From: CAYHZL01 sp964361075
GTDB lineage: Bacteria > Bacteroidota > Ignavibacteria > UBA10030 > UBA8401
Direction of reading: 5' to 3'
Length of the DNA: 20,162 nucleotides
Assembly (NCBI GenBank): GCA_964361075.1
Contig: CAYHZL010000041.1
Coordinates: forward strand, 1 to 20,162
In this document: positions 1 to 5,855 of the stretch, piece after piece
Numbering within the stretch: position 1 is the stretch's first letter
How the letters are laid out: every line of letters begins with the position of its first letter
Notes under the pieces: model-generated
Database searches by the model: none
The model's input: only the letters and a program-made list of their open reading frames with translations
Told to the model about the DNA's origin: nothing
Position numbers and translations under genes: made by a program

Positions 1-19
1 AGGGATGGCTTCGCCACCA

Positions 20-33
20 TTCGCCGTGGCGAA
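20..33. repeat. Short GC-rich palindrome TTCGCC-GT-GGCGAA (copy 1 of 4)
   Basis: The 14-bp sequence has inverted arms TTCGCC/GGCGAA around GT. The same palindrome, with a varying centre, recurs at 1240-1253, 2240-2253 and 2366-2379 and nowhere that I noticed inside the long genes. It lies in the 85-bp non-coding stretch beyond the stop of the last glycosyltransferase gene, where I see no other feature. It looks like a small interspersed palindromic repeat of the host genome; a role in transcription ending is possible but not shown. Confidence 0.6.
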
Positions 34-85
34 CCTTCGGGACAAAAAACACGCTCATAGTTTCTGAGTAGTTACCTTTTTTGTT

Positions 86-1111
86 TTATTCTGTGCGATC
101 AGTTTCGGTTCTATTTCCGGCAGTTCTGAAAATACTGTTTCGAAATTTTTGAATGACACGTTCAACAATTTCATTTGAATAATACGGAACATACCCGTAC
201 CGAATCGATGAAAAGAAATGATACCGGCGGTGGGCACCATTCAACGAATGAACGCTTTCTAAAATTTGTTTTGCACGACAATTGGAAAGATGATGATCAT
301 GAAGCGACTGACGCCCTCGTTCAATTAACATCTCCGGATTTTTGCACGAATCAATTTTATTTTTCAATTCTTTGATGGAGTTGAACGTCAAGCAATTGAT
401 GCCGTCAACAAACTGCTCACGAAGAATTCGAGGCGCACGAGAATTCAGGTAGATGCACAACACCGCATTGCCGAGAATTTCATAATGGCGTTGACAATCG
501 TACCCCGCACCTTTCGGCGAGATGGCGAACCATGACTGCTTGATATCCAGAATATATTCGCGCCAATTGTTAATCAATCGACTGTCGTAGAGATCGGATA
601 TTTCCTGTCGAAGGCCGGGTGAGAGCGAAAAGCTGGCGTGTGTTAATTTTATTTTTGGAACCACACTATCATTCACAAGATGATCCGGAAGTGCAAACTG
701 AATCGGTTGAACATCTTTCACCTCCCACATCAATTCGCGTTTAAAATATGCAATCACTTTGCCGAGATACGTCGGATTCAAAAAATGATGATCCTGTCCA
801 TCCAGCACGACGAGATTTTTGTACACAGGAGAATGAATGCGCCAGCAATTTGAATTGATGATGAGGTCAAAATATCCGGTGTTTATTTTTTTTTCGATAT
901 CATTGCGATCAACTGGAATATCCGGTAAACCAAAAGCCGTCGCTCCATTGCCCCACACCATTGATGAAGGAATTTTGTTTCTCGAATTTTGATAGAGAAT
1001 TTCTTTTTTCGGAAAATCGACAACATTTTCTCCTAGCAGAATGCGAAGCCCATACAGCACTTCATCACTAAGATAATCGAGATATTGATCGGTGAGATAT
1101 AATATTCGCAT
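86..1111 (-). CDS. GT-B-like (group 1) glycosyltransferase, last gene of the cluster
   Basis: Predicted 341-aa cytoplasmic glycosyltransferase. The N-terminus (MRILYLTDQY) looks like the first strand of a GT-B fold. The best signature is SPKGAGYDCQRHYE at about residues 198-211, followed by EILGNA and a PRILREQFVDGINCL segment. This matches the donor-binding C-terminal half of exostosin-like/group 1 glycosyltransferases, in which a Gly-rich turn, an Arg and a Glu contact the nucleotide sugar. Acceptor and donor are unknown. The 5' end is duplicated exactly at 2542-2624: the gene once began 14 nt after the stop of the GT2 gene and is now separated from it by a 1.4-kb insertion. Its own ATG and the 14 nt upstream are intact, but it may have lost operon transcription. 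The last dozen residues (TAGNRTETDRTE) are low-complexity and may be drift near the repeat-rich end. Confidence 0.75.
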   Translation of the reverse strand: MRILYLTDQYLDYLSDEVLYGLRILLGENVVDFPKKEILYQNSRNKIPSSMVWGNGATAFGLPDIPVDRNDIEKKINTGYFDLIINSNCWRIHSPVYKNLVVLDGQDHHFLNPTYLGKVIAYFKRELMWEVKDVQPIQFALPDHLVNDSVVPKIKLTHASFSLSPGLRQEISDLYDSRLINNWREYILDIKQSWFAISPKGAGYDCQRHYEILGNAVLCIYLNSRAPRILREQFVDGINCLTFNSIKELKNKIDSCKNPEMLIERGRQSLHDHHLSNCRAKQILESVHSLNGAHRRYHFFSSIRYGYVPYYSNEIVERVIQKFRNSIFRTAGNRTETDRTE

Positions 1112-1126
1112 AGTCTAAAAATCTGT
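1044..1126. repeat. 83-bp perfect direct repeat, copy A (native 5' end of the glycosyltransferase gene)
   Basis: Identical over 83 bp to 2542-2624. This copy is still joined to the complete downstream reading frame. It holds the ATG (1109-1111), the 14-nt leader and about 22 codons. The two copies sit 1498 bp apart in the same orientation and bracket the insertion 1127-2541. Confidence 0.95.
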
Positions 1127-1239
1127 CCTGTTTTCCGCATTGGGACACCCTCCCAAAGGGATGTGCCAAAGGCATAGCTTTGCCACCTTTGGCATAAGAA
1201 ACAAACGAATTGGATCGTGTATAATTTATTTTTTGACAA

Positions 1240-1253
1240 TTCGCCGCGGCGAA
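1240..1253. repeat. Palindrome TTCGCC-GC-GGCGAA (copy 2 of 4)
   Basis: Same palindrome as at 20-33. It directly precedes ATCAATCAAAAAAA and hairpin repeat R1. The identical arrangement recurs at 2240-2266 before R3, so palindrome plus repeat form one duplicated block (1240-1318 and 2240-2315). Confidence 0.65.
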
Positions 1254-1269
1254 TCAATCAAAAAAAACA

Positions 1270-1435
1270 ATTGATCCCCTACGAGGATCTGTTTTTCAGA
1301 GATATATTTAACTACAATAAGTAGACATCTACGATGTCTGCTTAGATAAAAACCTCGTAGAGGTCACATTGTTGTAGAGAAAAAAAATCAGTCTAATAAT
1401 TCCAAATCCTCGTAGAGGATCTATAATATTTCTTT
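1270..1435. repeat. Hairpin-array repeat R1 (downstream of the transposase gene)
   Basis: About 166 bp containing four stem-loops with a three-base TAC or GTA loop: GATCCCC-TAC-GAGGATC (1273-1289, one mismatch), AGACATC-TAC-GATGTCT (1323-1339), ACCTC-GTA-GAGGT (1352-1364) and ATCCTC-GTA-GAGGAT (1406-1420). The unit recurs almost intact at 1926-2234 (R2) and truncated at 2267-2315 (R3). Stem 2 differs from R2 by a compensated change (G-C here, A-T there), which supports selection on hairpin structure. It is probably a recognition end or REP-like unit for the adjacent transposase. Confidence 0.8.
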
Positions 1436-1446
1436 ACTCACAAACT

Positions 1447-1911
1447 TCAATAAAAAAAATCAAATAAATATTTTTCATCATATTCTATCTCAAATTTTTT
1501 AAGTAATTCTGTATACTCCTGCCGGAACGTTCTTCTATTATGATAAATTTCCTGATTAGCTATATAATTATAAATAGTATCTAATTGAGATCTGCCGTAG
1601 GAGAAGGCTCCATATCCATCTTGCCAATGAAATTTTCCCCTATGCCAATTCTTCTGATTGATAAAAGCAGATGAATCCCTTTTTATACATCCGACAAGAT
1701 CTGATATTTTATCATTGGGATTTAAACCTATCAGTAGATGTATATGATCCGGCATTCCATTTATTATTATGGATTTATGTTTTCTATTTGTAATTATTCC
1801 GCTAATATAGCTAAAGACTTCTGCTCTGATCTCCTTAATTAATAATCGTTCCCTATATTTTACTGCAAATACTAAATGAGTATATAGTTGTGTAAATACA
1901 CCTGGTTTCAT
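1447..1911 (-). CDS. IS200-like / REP-associated tyrosine (HUH, Y1) transposase
   Basis: 154-aa single-domain Y1 transposase. It has the HUH metal-binding motif HIH at residues 56-58 within MPDHIHLLIG, and a likely nucleophile Tyr116 in YIANQ on the C-terminal helix. It also carries WQDGYGAFSY (96-105), common in IS200-like and RAYT enzymes of Bacteroidota. The family cuts and joins single-stranded DNA at hairpin ends using a 5'-phosphotyrosine link. Length is normal for the family and the frame is intact, so activity is possible. Unlike most neighbouring genes it has a strong ribosome binding site (AAAGGAG, 6 nt before ATG). It lies between hairpin repeats R1 and R2, which are the obvious candidate substrates. 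Separating a mobile IS200 element from a RAYT with host-dispersed REPs would need a genome-wide count of the repeat. Confidence 0.9.
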   Translation of the reverse strand: MKPGVFTQLYTHLVFAVKYRERLLIKEIRAEVFSYISGIITNRKHKSIIINGMPDHIHLLIGLNPNDKISDLVGCIKRDSSAFINQKNWHRGKFHWQDGYGAFSYGRSQLDTIYNYIANQEIYHNRRTFRQEYTELLKKFEIEYDEKYLFDFFY

Positions 1912-1917
1912 ATTAAG

Positions 1918-1924
1918 CTCCTTT
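1918..1924 (-). promoter_or_regulatory. Strong Shine-Dalgarno of the transposase gene
   Basis: The minus strand reads AAAGGAG, then 6 nt, then ATG at 1911. Most polysaccharide genes here lack a comparable site, so the element carries its own efficient translation signal. Confidence 0.6.
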
Positions 1925-1925
1925 T

Positions 1926-2234
1926 ATTGATCCTCTACGAGGATCTGTTTTCCAGAGATATATTTAATTACAATAATTAAACATCTACGATGTTTGCTTA
2001 GATAGTCGTCCCTTAAAAAGTCTAACATCAGTGTCATTCCGAGGAGCGACGAGGAATCTCGTTTTTAACCTTATAATAAAAAAACGAGATTCCTCTCCGC
2101 GGCGGATCGGAATGACAATTTACAATCACTTTTTAAGGGACGACTAGATAAAGACCTCGTAGAGGTTATATTGTTGTAGATAAATATTCAACCCACATAT
2201 TTCAATCCTCGTAGAGGATTTATAATATTTCTTT
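1926..2234. repeat. Hairpin-array repeat R2 (upstream of the transposase), interrupted by a MITE
   Basis: Second copy of R1, in the same orientation. Its hairpins are GATCCTC-TAC-GAGGATC (1929-1945, perfect), AAACATC-TAC-GATGTTT (1979-1995), ACCTC-GTA-GAGGT (2154-2166) and AATCCTC-GTA-GAGGATT (2204-2220). Between hairpins 2 and 3 a 140-bp palindromic element has inserted. Without it the unit is about the length of R1. R1 therefore serves as the empty-site reference. Confidence 0.8.
2005..2144. mobile_element. 140-bp MITE-like element with TAGATA target duplication
   Basis: Perfect 17-bp terminal inverted repeats: GTCGTCCCTTAAAAAGT (2005-2021) and its complement (2128-2144). An inner inverted pair TGTCATTCCG (2032-2041)/CGGAATGACA (2108-2117) continues with GAGGAATCTCG/CGAGATTCCTC, so nearly the whole element can fold. 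It interrupts repeat R2 and is bounded by TAGATA on both sides (1999-2004 and 2145-2150); the uninterrupted R1 has this hexamer once. If the flanking TA is counted as part of the ends, the element is 144 bp with a 2-bp duplication. It encodes no protein and would need a transposase from elsewhere. I recall similar ATTCCGAGGAGCGACGAGGA repeats in Bacteroidota-like genomes, but this was not checked. Confidence 0.85.
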
Positions 2235-2239
2235 GTTGA

Positions 2240-2253
2240 TTCGCCACGGCGAA
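2240..2253. repeat. Palindrome TTCGCC-AC-GGCGAA (copy 3 of 4)
   Basis: Lies between R2 and R3, followed by ATCAATCAAAAAAA as at copy 2. This supports duplication of a block made of the palindrome and the first part of the hairpin repeat. Confidence 0.65.
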
Positions 2254-2266
2254 TCAATCAAAAAAA

Positions 2267-2315
2267 ATTGATCCTCTACGAGGATCTGTTTTCCAGAGAT
2301 ATATTTAATTACAAT
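2267..2315. repeat. Truncated hairpin-array repeat R3
   Basis: The first 49 bp of the R unit, nearly identical to R2, with a perfect GATCCTC-TAC-GAGGATC hairpin (2270-2286). It stops after TTAATTACAAT, where unrelated A+T-rich sequence begins. The break may be an old element end or a deletion point. Confidence 0.75.
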
Positions 2316-2365
2316 GATGTTTTACACTAATAAAAATATTTAATTTAAACTTAATTGAAAACAAA

Positions 2366-2379
2366 TTCGCCACGGCGAA
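2366..2379. repeat. Palindrome TTCGCC-AC-GGCGAA (copy 4 of 4)
   Basis: Fourth copy, here followed by a second palindromic segment with ends TTCTTGT/ACAAGAA (about 2391-2425) containing CCCGAAGGG. A related arrangement, inverted, occurs at 1-45. Confidence 0.55.
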
Positions 2380-2501
2380 CTCTACCGTTCTATTCTTGTC
2401 CCGAAGGGATGCATTCGCACAAGAAAATGACAAAGGTATCACGAACCATTTTTTGGGAACACCAGAGCTAATCAAAAATTCTTTGACTCTGAACCATTTT
2501 C

Positions 2502-2609
2502 TCAACTTTTTGACCTTTTATTAAAACTGCTGAAAACAGGACGAAGCCCATACAGCACTTCATCACTAAGATAATCGAGATATTGATCGGTGAGATATAA
2601 TATTCGCAT
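2502..2609 (-). pseudogene. Truncated 5' fragment of the downstream glycosyltransferase gene
   Basis: Starts at the duplicated ATG and repeats residues 1-23 of the gene at 86-1111 (MRILYLTDQY...YGLR). It then runs into the insertion end and finishes with PVFSSFNKRSKS and a stop: 35 codons in total. It sits 14 nt after the GT2 stop, exactly where the intact gene used to begin, so it is probably still transcribed and might be translated into a meaningless short peptide. Confidence 0.8.
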
Positions 2610-2624
2610 AGTCTAAAAATCTGT
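2542..2624. repeat. 83-bp perfect direct repeat, copy B (old gene start at its original place)
   Basis: Identical to 1044-1126. This copy is joined to the GT2 stop codon, so it marks the original junction of the two genes. One extra base (A, 2541) separates it from the inverted end GAAAACAGG of the insertion. Confidence 0.95.
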
Positions 2625-3538
2625 TAGAGAGGATTCACAAAAAATGATCGCAGATATTTCAACCATGTTACGATGGAGAACGGATTGATCGTCAGTGCTT
2701 GTCGGAACATTGATCGAGCCTCGTTCACTGCTCCACGATCCCAGAGAATTCGTGCATAGTGATTAATGTCTGATGCAAACCTCTTTCGGAATTGCGCAAT
2801 ATATTGTCCGTTCGGTTTCACTTTAAAATGCCAGAGCTGCATCGCCATCAACGCTCCGCATTCAGAGAGAAAAAATGTATTGTTAACACTTTCTTGCTCT
2901 TGATGCGTACGCAAGTGCATATCGCTTTGTGAGAGAAAAAATATTTTTGCATCGGGCATGAGAGACAAATGGATGTGCATAGTCAAATCCACAGCCGTTC
3001 CAGCAAAGATGATTTTGTTCCACAATGGTTGAATCATTGATGCTTTATAAAGTGTCGCCCCATTGTACCATTCTCCAGTAAAACCAAGCGTGAGATCGAT
3101 GAGGTCTTTGTCGGAAAAAATTGAATCCGTTTCTCGTGGGCGACGAGAATGACGCGTGATCTTCCCGTCAATATCGCAACAATCAAACGGACCTGTTACA
3201 GCAAGAACGTCCGGATGTTTTTCAAATTCCTTTACTCTGTTGCTGATAAAATCCGGCAGATAAAGATCATCATCTCCAAGAATCGACAGATACTTGCCTC
3301 TTGCCGATTTGACACCGTACGTCCAGTTTGCCGTGAATCCGATATTTGTTTCGTGCTTTATATAACGAATCCGTGAATCATCAAACCGCCGTACAATCTC
3401 TTCCGTTTTGTCTCGGCTTCCGTCGTCGAGTATCAGTAGTTCAAAATCATGATACGTTTGGGAGAGAACGCTGTTGATTGTTTTCTCAAGCAATCCTGCT
3501 CTATTATATGTTGGAATGATGACGCTGACGTTTGGCAT
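2624..3538 (-). CDS. Family 2 glycosyltransferase (GT-A)
   Basis: 304-aa GT2 enzyme. The N-terminal GT-A domain has VSVIIPTYNR (4-13), the nucleotide-binding DDGS (38-41) and the metal-binding DDD (89-91, in LGDDDLYLPD). An aromatic EWYNGATLYKAS segment follows. The C-terminal third has no recognisable motif. Donor and acceptor are unknown. I chose ATG at 3538, 4 nt after the stop of the preceding methyltransferase; an upstream in-frame TTG (3550) would overlap that gene by 8 nt and add four residues before a classic GT2 N-terminus. No membrane segment is evident, so it probably acts at the cytoplasmic face. It was formerly followed directly by the glycosyltransferase gene now starting at 1111. 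Confidence 0.88.
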   Translation of the reverse strand: MPNVSVIIPTYNRAGLLEKTINSVLSQTYHDFELLILDDGSRDKTEEIVRRFDDSRIRYIKHETNIGFTANWTYGVKSARGKYLSILGDDDLYLPDFISNRVKEFEKHPDVLAVTGPFDCCDIDGKITRHSRRPRETDSIFSDKDLIDLTLGFTGEWYNGATLYKASMIQPLWNKIIFAGTAVDLTMHIHLSLMPDAKIFFLSQSDMHLRTHQEQESVNNTFFLSECGALMAMQLWHFKVKPNGQYIAQFRKRFASDINHYARILWDRGAVNEARSMFRQALTINPFSIVTWLKYLRSFFVNPL

Positions 3539-3542
3539 TGTG

Positions 3543-4289
3543 TTAGACAAAATTTATCGTATGAAGCAGAACTTTGTTTTGTGCGTAGTCTGTTAAGAAC
3601 TGTGTCGCATCTTCTTGTAATGTTTTTAATTCATGCAAACCTTTCTTGGCGTAAAAACCCATACTCACGTACCAACCTTCTTCTCCGATACAACAGTACA
3701 CGAAAATCGTGTGCGATGTCAGACCGGACTCGCACAATAATTGTGAGAGTTCTTCTTCATCAAACAAACTTTTGTGAAGCTGCGCCAGCCACCATGTTGG
3801 GGCGTGTTCCGGATCGCCGTGCGTGTACCGGTACACGTTAAACAGGTCAAACCGTTCACCAACGATTCCCGGTTTACGTTTTTCTAAATAGTGTCGTGCA
3901 ATGTTAGGAAAATACGGCAAACCGATATAGCAGCAAAACCCATCATCCATAAGTGAACGATGGACATTTTTCATGTGAATAATTCTTTCCGTTCGGTACA
4001 GATGTTCAAAAAATGCGTGACTATAAAAACACCGAACACTTCCGGCAGCGAACCATCGCAACCGATTGAGATCGATCGTGTAGTCCGTTGCGACGGTGGT
4101 ACGAATATCGATATTGATGAACCCATTTTTTTTCTCGTCACCACAACCAAGATGCACACTTACACCACGTTTGTATTTTAAAAACTGGAGGGTAACAATA
4201 TTCCTGCACCATTTAATTAAAAGATACATTTTTTTGGAAGCAGGCTTAATTGCTTCAGGCAATTGTTGATACATGTTCAGCAATGTCAT
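3543..4289 (-). CDS. SAM-dependent methyltransferase, predicted-sugar-modifying type (COG4627-like)
   Basis: 248-aa class I methyltransferase. SAM-binding motif I is VHLGCGDEKKNGFINID (45-61) and the SHAFFEHL segment lies near 90-97. These match the small methyltransferases common in polysaccharide clusters (HLGCG...GFxNID...SHxxEHF). It starts 4 nt after the preceding methyltransferase, with a weak AAAGG upstream of ATG, and is followed after 4 nt by the GT2 gene. It is likely to methylate a sugar or cap residue of the glycan, but the substrate is not shown. Paralogues of the same type lie at 6847 and, in degenerate form, at 9858. The N-terminal 40 residues are basic and may serve partner or membrane association. 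Confidence 0.78.
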   Translation of the reverse strand: MTLLNMYQQLPEAIKPASKKMYLLIKWCRNIVTLQFLKYKRGVSVHLGCGDEKKNGFINIDIRTTVATDYTIDLNRLRWFAAGSVRCFYSHAFFEHLYRTERIIHMKNVHRSLMDDGFCCYIGLPYFPNIARHYLEKRKPGIVGERFDLFNVYRYTHGDPEHAPTWWLAQLHKSLFDEEELSQLLCESGLTSHTIFVYCCIGEEGWYVSMGFYAKKGLHELKTLQEDATQFLTDYAQNKVLLHTINFV

Positions 4290-4293
4290 AGTG

Positions 4294-4998
4294 TTAACCT
4301 TTTAGTGGCAGTCGCGAGAAAGCAATAACTCCTACGCCATTCCACCACATAGCGTGATCACCATTATGACGCGCAGAAAGTTCATACAACAATTCATACG
4401 ACTGCTTTGATTCTTCGATTGCTTTCAATGTTCCCGCCTTGGCGTACGAATGCGAATCATCGGCGAATCTCCAATCATCAACAATCACCAGCGCATTATC
4501 TGATAATAAATGTTCCGCAAGTTTGATCGCTTGATATTGACTGTCGAAATCATGACCACCGTCGTATAGATATAAACCAATCGGGTGTTTGATAAAACGG
4601 TCGTTCAGGATTTTTCGGAAATCACTATTAAAAAAATTGACATCGTTTTTGACTCCGTATTTTTCCAAATTTGCGAGAAGGATATTTTCCGATGACGTGT
4701 CGTTAAATTGTGAAAAATTATCGCAGGCGTATGTTGTCCGTCGTGCATTATGCGCAACAGCGGAGATCAAACTCTTTCCCGTATATGTGCCGATCTCCAA
4801 GTAACTCTCATTCGGCTCAAGAAACGAATAGGCAAGATGCAGAAGCCGCAATTTTTTTAACGACGACATTCCAATAATGGATGGAGACGGATCGAGCATC
4901 TTCCTGATAAAAGTATATTCATACGCCGACGTTACCTTTCCAATTTTATTACTTGGATAGAGTTTGTCAAACTGTTGCTGAAATGCTTTGATGTTCAT
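4294..4998 (-). CDS. Class I SAM-dependent methyltransferase (Methyltransf_24-like)
   Basis: 234 aa. Motif I is YLEIGTYTGKS (66-76), followed by an acidic strand end YACDNF (90-95), LYLYDGGHDFDSQ (about 143-155) and VIVDDW (about 171-176). The EIGxYxGxS...DG.H pattern is that of the Methyltransf_24 (TylF/MdmC/CmcI-like) group, in which metal-dependent sugar O-methyltransferases occur. The role in glycan O-methylation is inferred from context. Its ATG overlaps the stop of the upstream GT2 gene as ATGA (4995-4998), indicating translational coupling. No signal peptide or membrane helix is present. Confidence 0.8.
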   Translation of the reverse strand: MNIKAFQQQFDKLYPSNKIGKVTSAYEYTFIRKMLDPSPSIIGMSSLKKLRLLHLAYSFLEPNESYLEIGTYTGKSLISAVAHNARRTTYACDNFSQFNDTSSENILLANLEKYGVKNDVNFFNSDFRKILNDRFIKHPIGLYLYDGGHDFDSQYQAIKLAEHLLSDNALVIVDDWRFADDSHSYAKAGTLKAIEESKQSYELLYELSARHNGDHAMWWNGVGVIAFSRLPLKG

Positions 4999-5855
4999 GA
5001 AATCTCCGCAGCTATGTATTTGAGGAAAAACTTTAGTGAACGTAGAATTTCTTCGAAATAATTTTTTGGTTTTGTAAAAATATTTTCTACGTATTGCAAA
5101 CGGTTCAACGAGTACATCATTTCCGATCGTGTGATAATGACACGGCGTTCTTTCAATGAATACATCTTCGTGGAGTGCAATTTCTGTAATCGTTCCACTT
5201 CAGGAAAACCGTGCGTATGCCAAATAGTATTGGATTTCGTTAATACATGCCCGCGTAGAGCAGCAAGATAGTGTTTGCATTGCACTGCCTTTTTTCGTTT
5301 TGTCAGTTTCAGCATAAGATCGTAATCGAATGCAAAGTGCAGGTTTTGATCGAATCCTCCCACATCAAAAAAAGTTTTGCGGAGCCAGAACGAACTCATT
5401 TGCGGTATATGTTGTCCCCACACAAGCAGCGATTCGAAGTCCTGGCTGAAACTCGGAGATTTTTCAATCATCTTTCCATCTTCATCCACAGTATAAAGCC
5501 CGCCAGTGATAAATTCCGTATCGGTGTCGCGGCAAAACATCGTCGCAACAGAGTGAAAAGCATTCATCAAGTAATAATCATCCGAATTAATCCACGCAAT
5601 AATTTCTCCGGTTGCCATTTCAAATCCGCGAAAAATCGCGTCTGCTTGTCCATTGTCTTTCTCACTCTTCCAATACGTCAGATGCTTTTCGTATTTTTTA
5701 ATAATATCAATACTGTCATCGGTACTTCCTCCATCCATAATAATATATTCAAGATTCGGATAGTGCTGATCGATTACCGAACGAATCGTCTGTTCCAGGA
5801 ACCGGGCTTGATTGAATGATGGAGTAACAATAGATATTTTCGGAGGATACTTCAT
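4995..5855 (-). CDS. Family 2 glycosyltransferase (WcaA-like GT-A)
   Basis: 286-aa GT2 enzyme: ISIVTPSFNQARFLEQTI (7-24), nucleotide-binding DGGSTD (41-46), EKDNGQADA and the DXD-like NSDD (90-93), then a QMSSFWLRKTFFD acceptor-region segment typical of this subgroup. It acts in the cytoplasm on a nucleotide sugar; specificity is unknown. I chose the ATG at 5855 because it overlaps the previous stop as ATGA (5852-5855), like other junctions in the cluster, and gives a normal N-terminus (MKYPPKISIV). An in-frame ATG at 5873 would add six residues and a 22-nt overlap. The 3' end overlaps the next methyltransferase by 4 nt. Confidence 0.9.
   Translation of the reverse strand: MKYPPKISIVTPSFNQARFLEQTIRSVIDQHYPNLEYIIMDGGSTDDSIDIIKKYEKHLTYWKSEKDNGQADAIFRGFEMATGEIIAWINSDDYYLMNAFHSVATMFCRDTDTEFITGGLYTVDEDGKMIEKSPSFSQDFESLLVWGQHIPQMSSFWLRKTFFDVGGFDQNLHFAFDYDLMLKLTKRKKAVQCKHYLAALRGHVLTKSNTIWHTHGFPEVERLQKLHSTKMYSLKERRVIITRSEMMYSLNRLQYVENIFTKPKNYFEEILRSLKFFLKYIAAEIS

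Larger units (their letters stand above)
1127..2541. mobile_element. 1.4-kb composite insertion between two operon genes
   Basis: The segment begins CCTGTTTTC-C-GCA (1127-1139). Read from the other strand it ends CCTGTTTTC-A-GCA (2528-2540), giving 13-bp inverted ends with one mismatch. It is flanked by a perfect 83-bp direct repeat. Removing one repeat copy plus this segment restores a 14-nt gap between the GT2 stop and the next ATG, in line with the tight spacing of the rest of the operon. Contents: a hairpin with arms GCCAAAGG/CCTTTGGC (1165-1193), TTCGCC..GGCGAA palindromes, an IS200-like transposase gene, three copies of a multi-hairpin repeat, a MITE-like element, and a 35-bp inverted repeat bounded by TTCTTGT/ACAAGAA near 2391-2425. 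Such a long target duplication is not normal for DNA transposons. Integration by homologous recombination, or a tandem duplication followed by insertion, are alternatives. Confidence 0.65.

Noticed and set aside
1033..1257. 74-codon minus-strand frame upstream of and overlapping the last glycosyltransferase
   Set aside because: Overlaps the start of a well-supported gene in another frame and is built partly from palindromes.
1270..2315. CRISPR array
   Set aside because: Repeated hairpins occur, but only two and a half long units with no regular spacers and no cas genes.
2305..2505. 66-codon minus-strand frame with a TTG start
   Set aside because: It runs across R3, a TTCGCC palindrome and the TTCTTGT/ACAAGAA inverted repeat, so it is a by-product of repeat sequence. 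No motif, no ribosome binding site.
2381..2522. Plus-strand open frame ending GTPELIKNSLTLNHFLNFLTFY
   Set aside because: It reads like a protein tail, but has no start outside the palindromic repeat and no recognisable family. It could be a transposase remnant; not enough support to list.
5271..5819. 182-codon plus-strand frame
   Set aside because: Lies entirely opposite a clear GT2 gene whose motifs are intact; antisense shadow.
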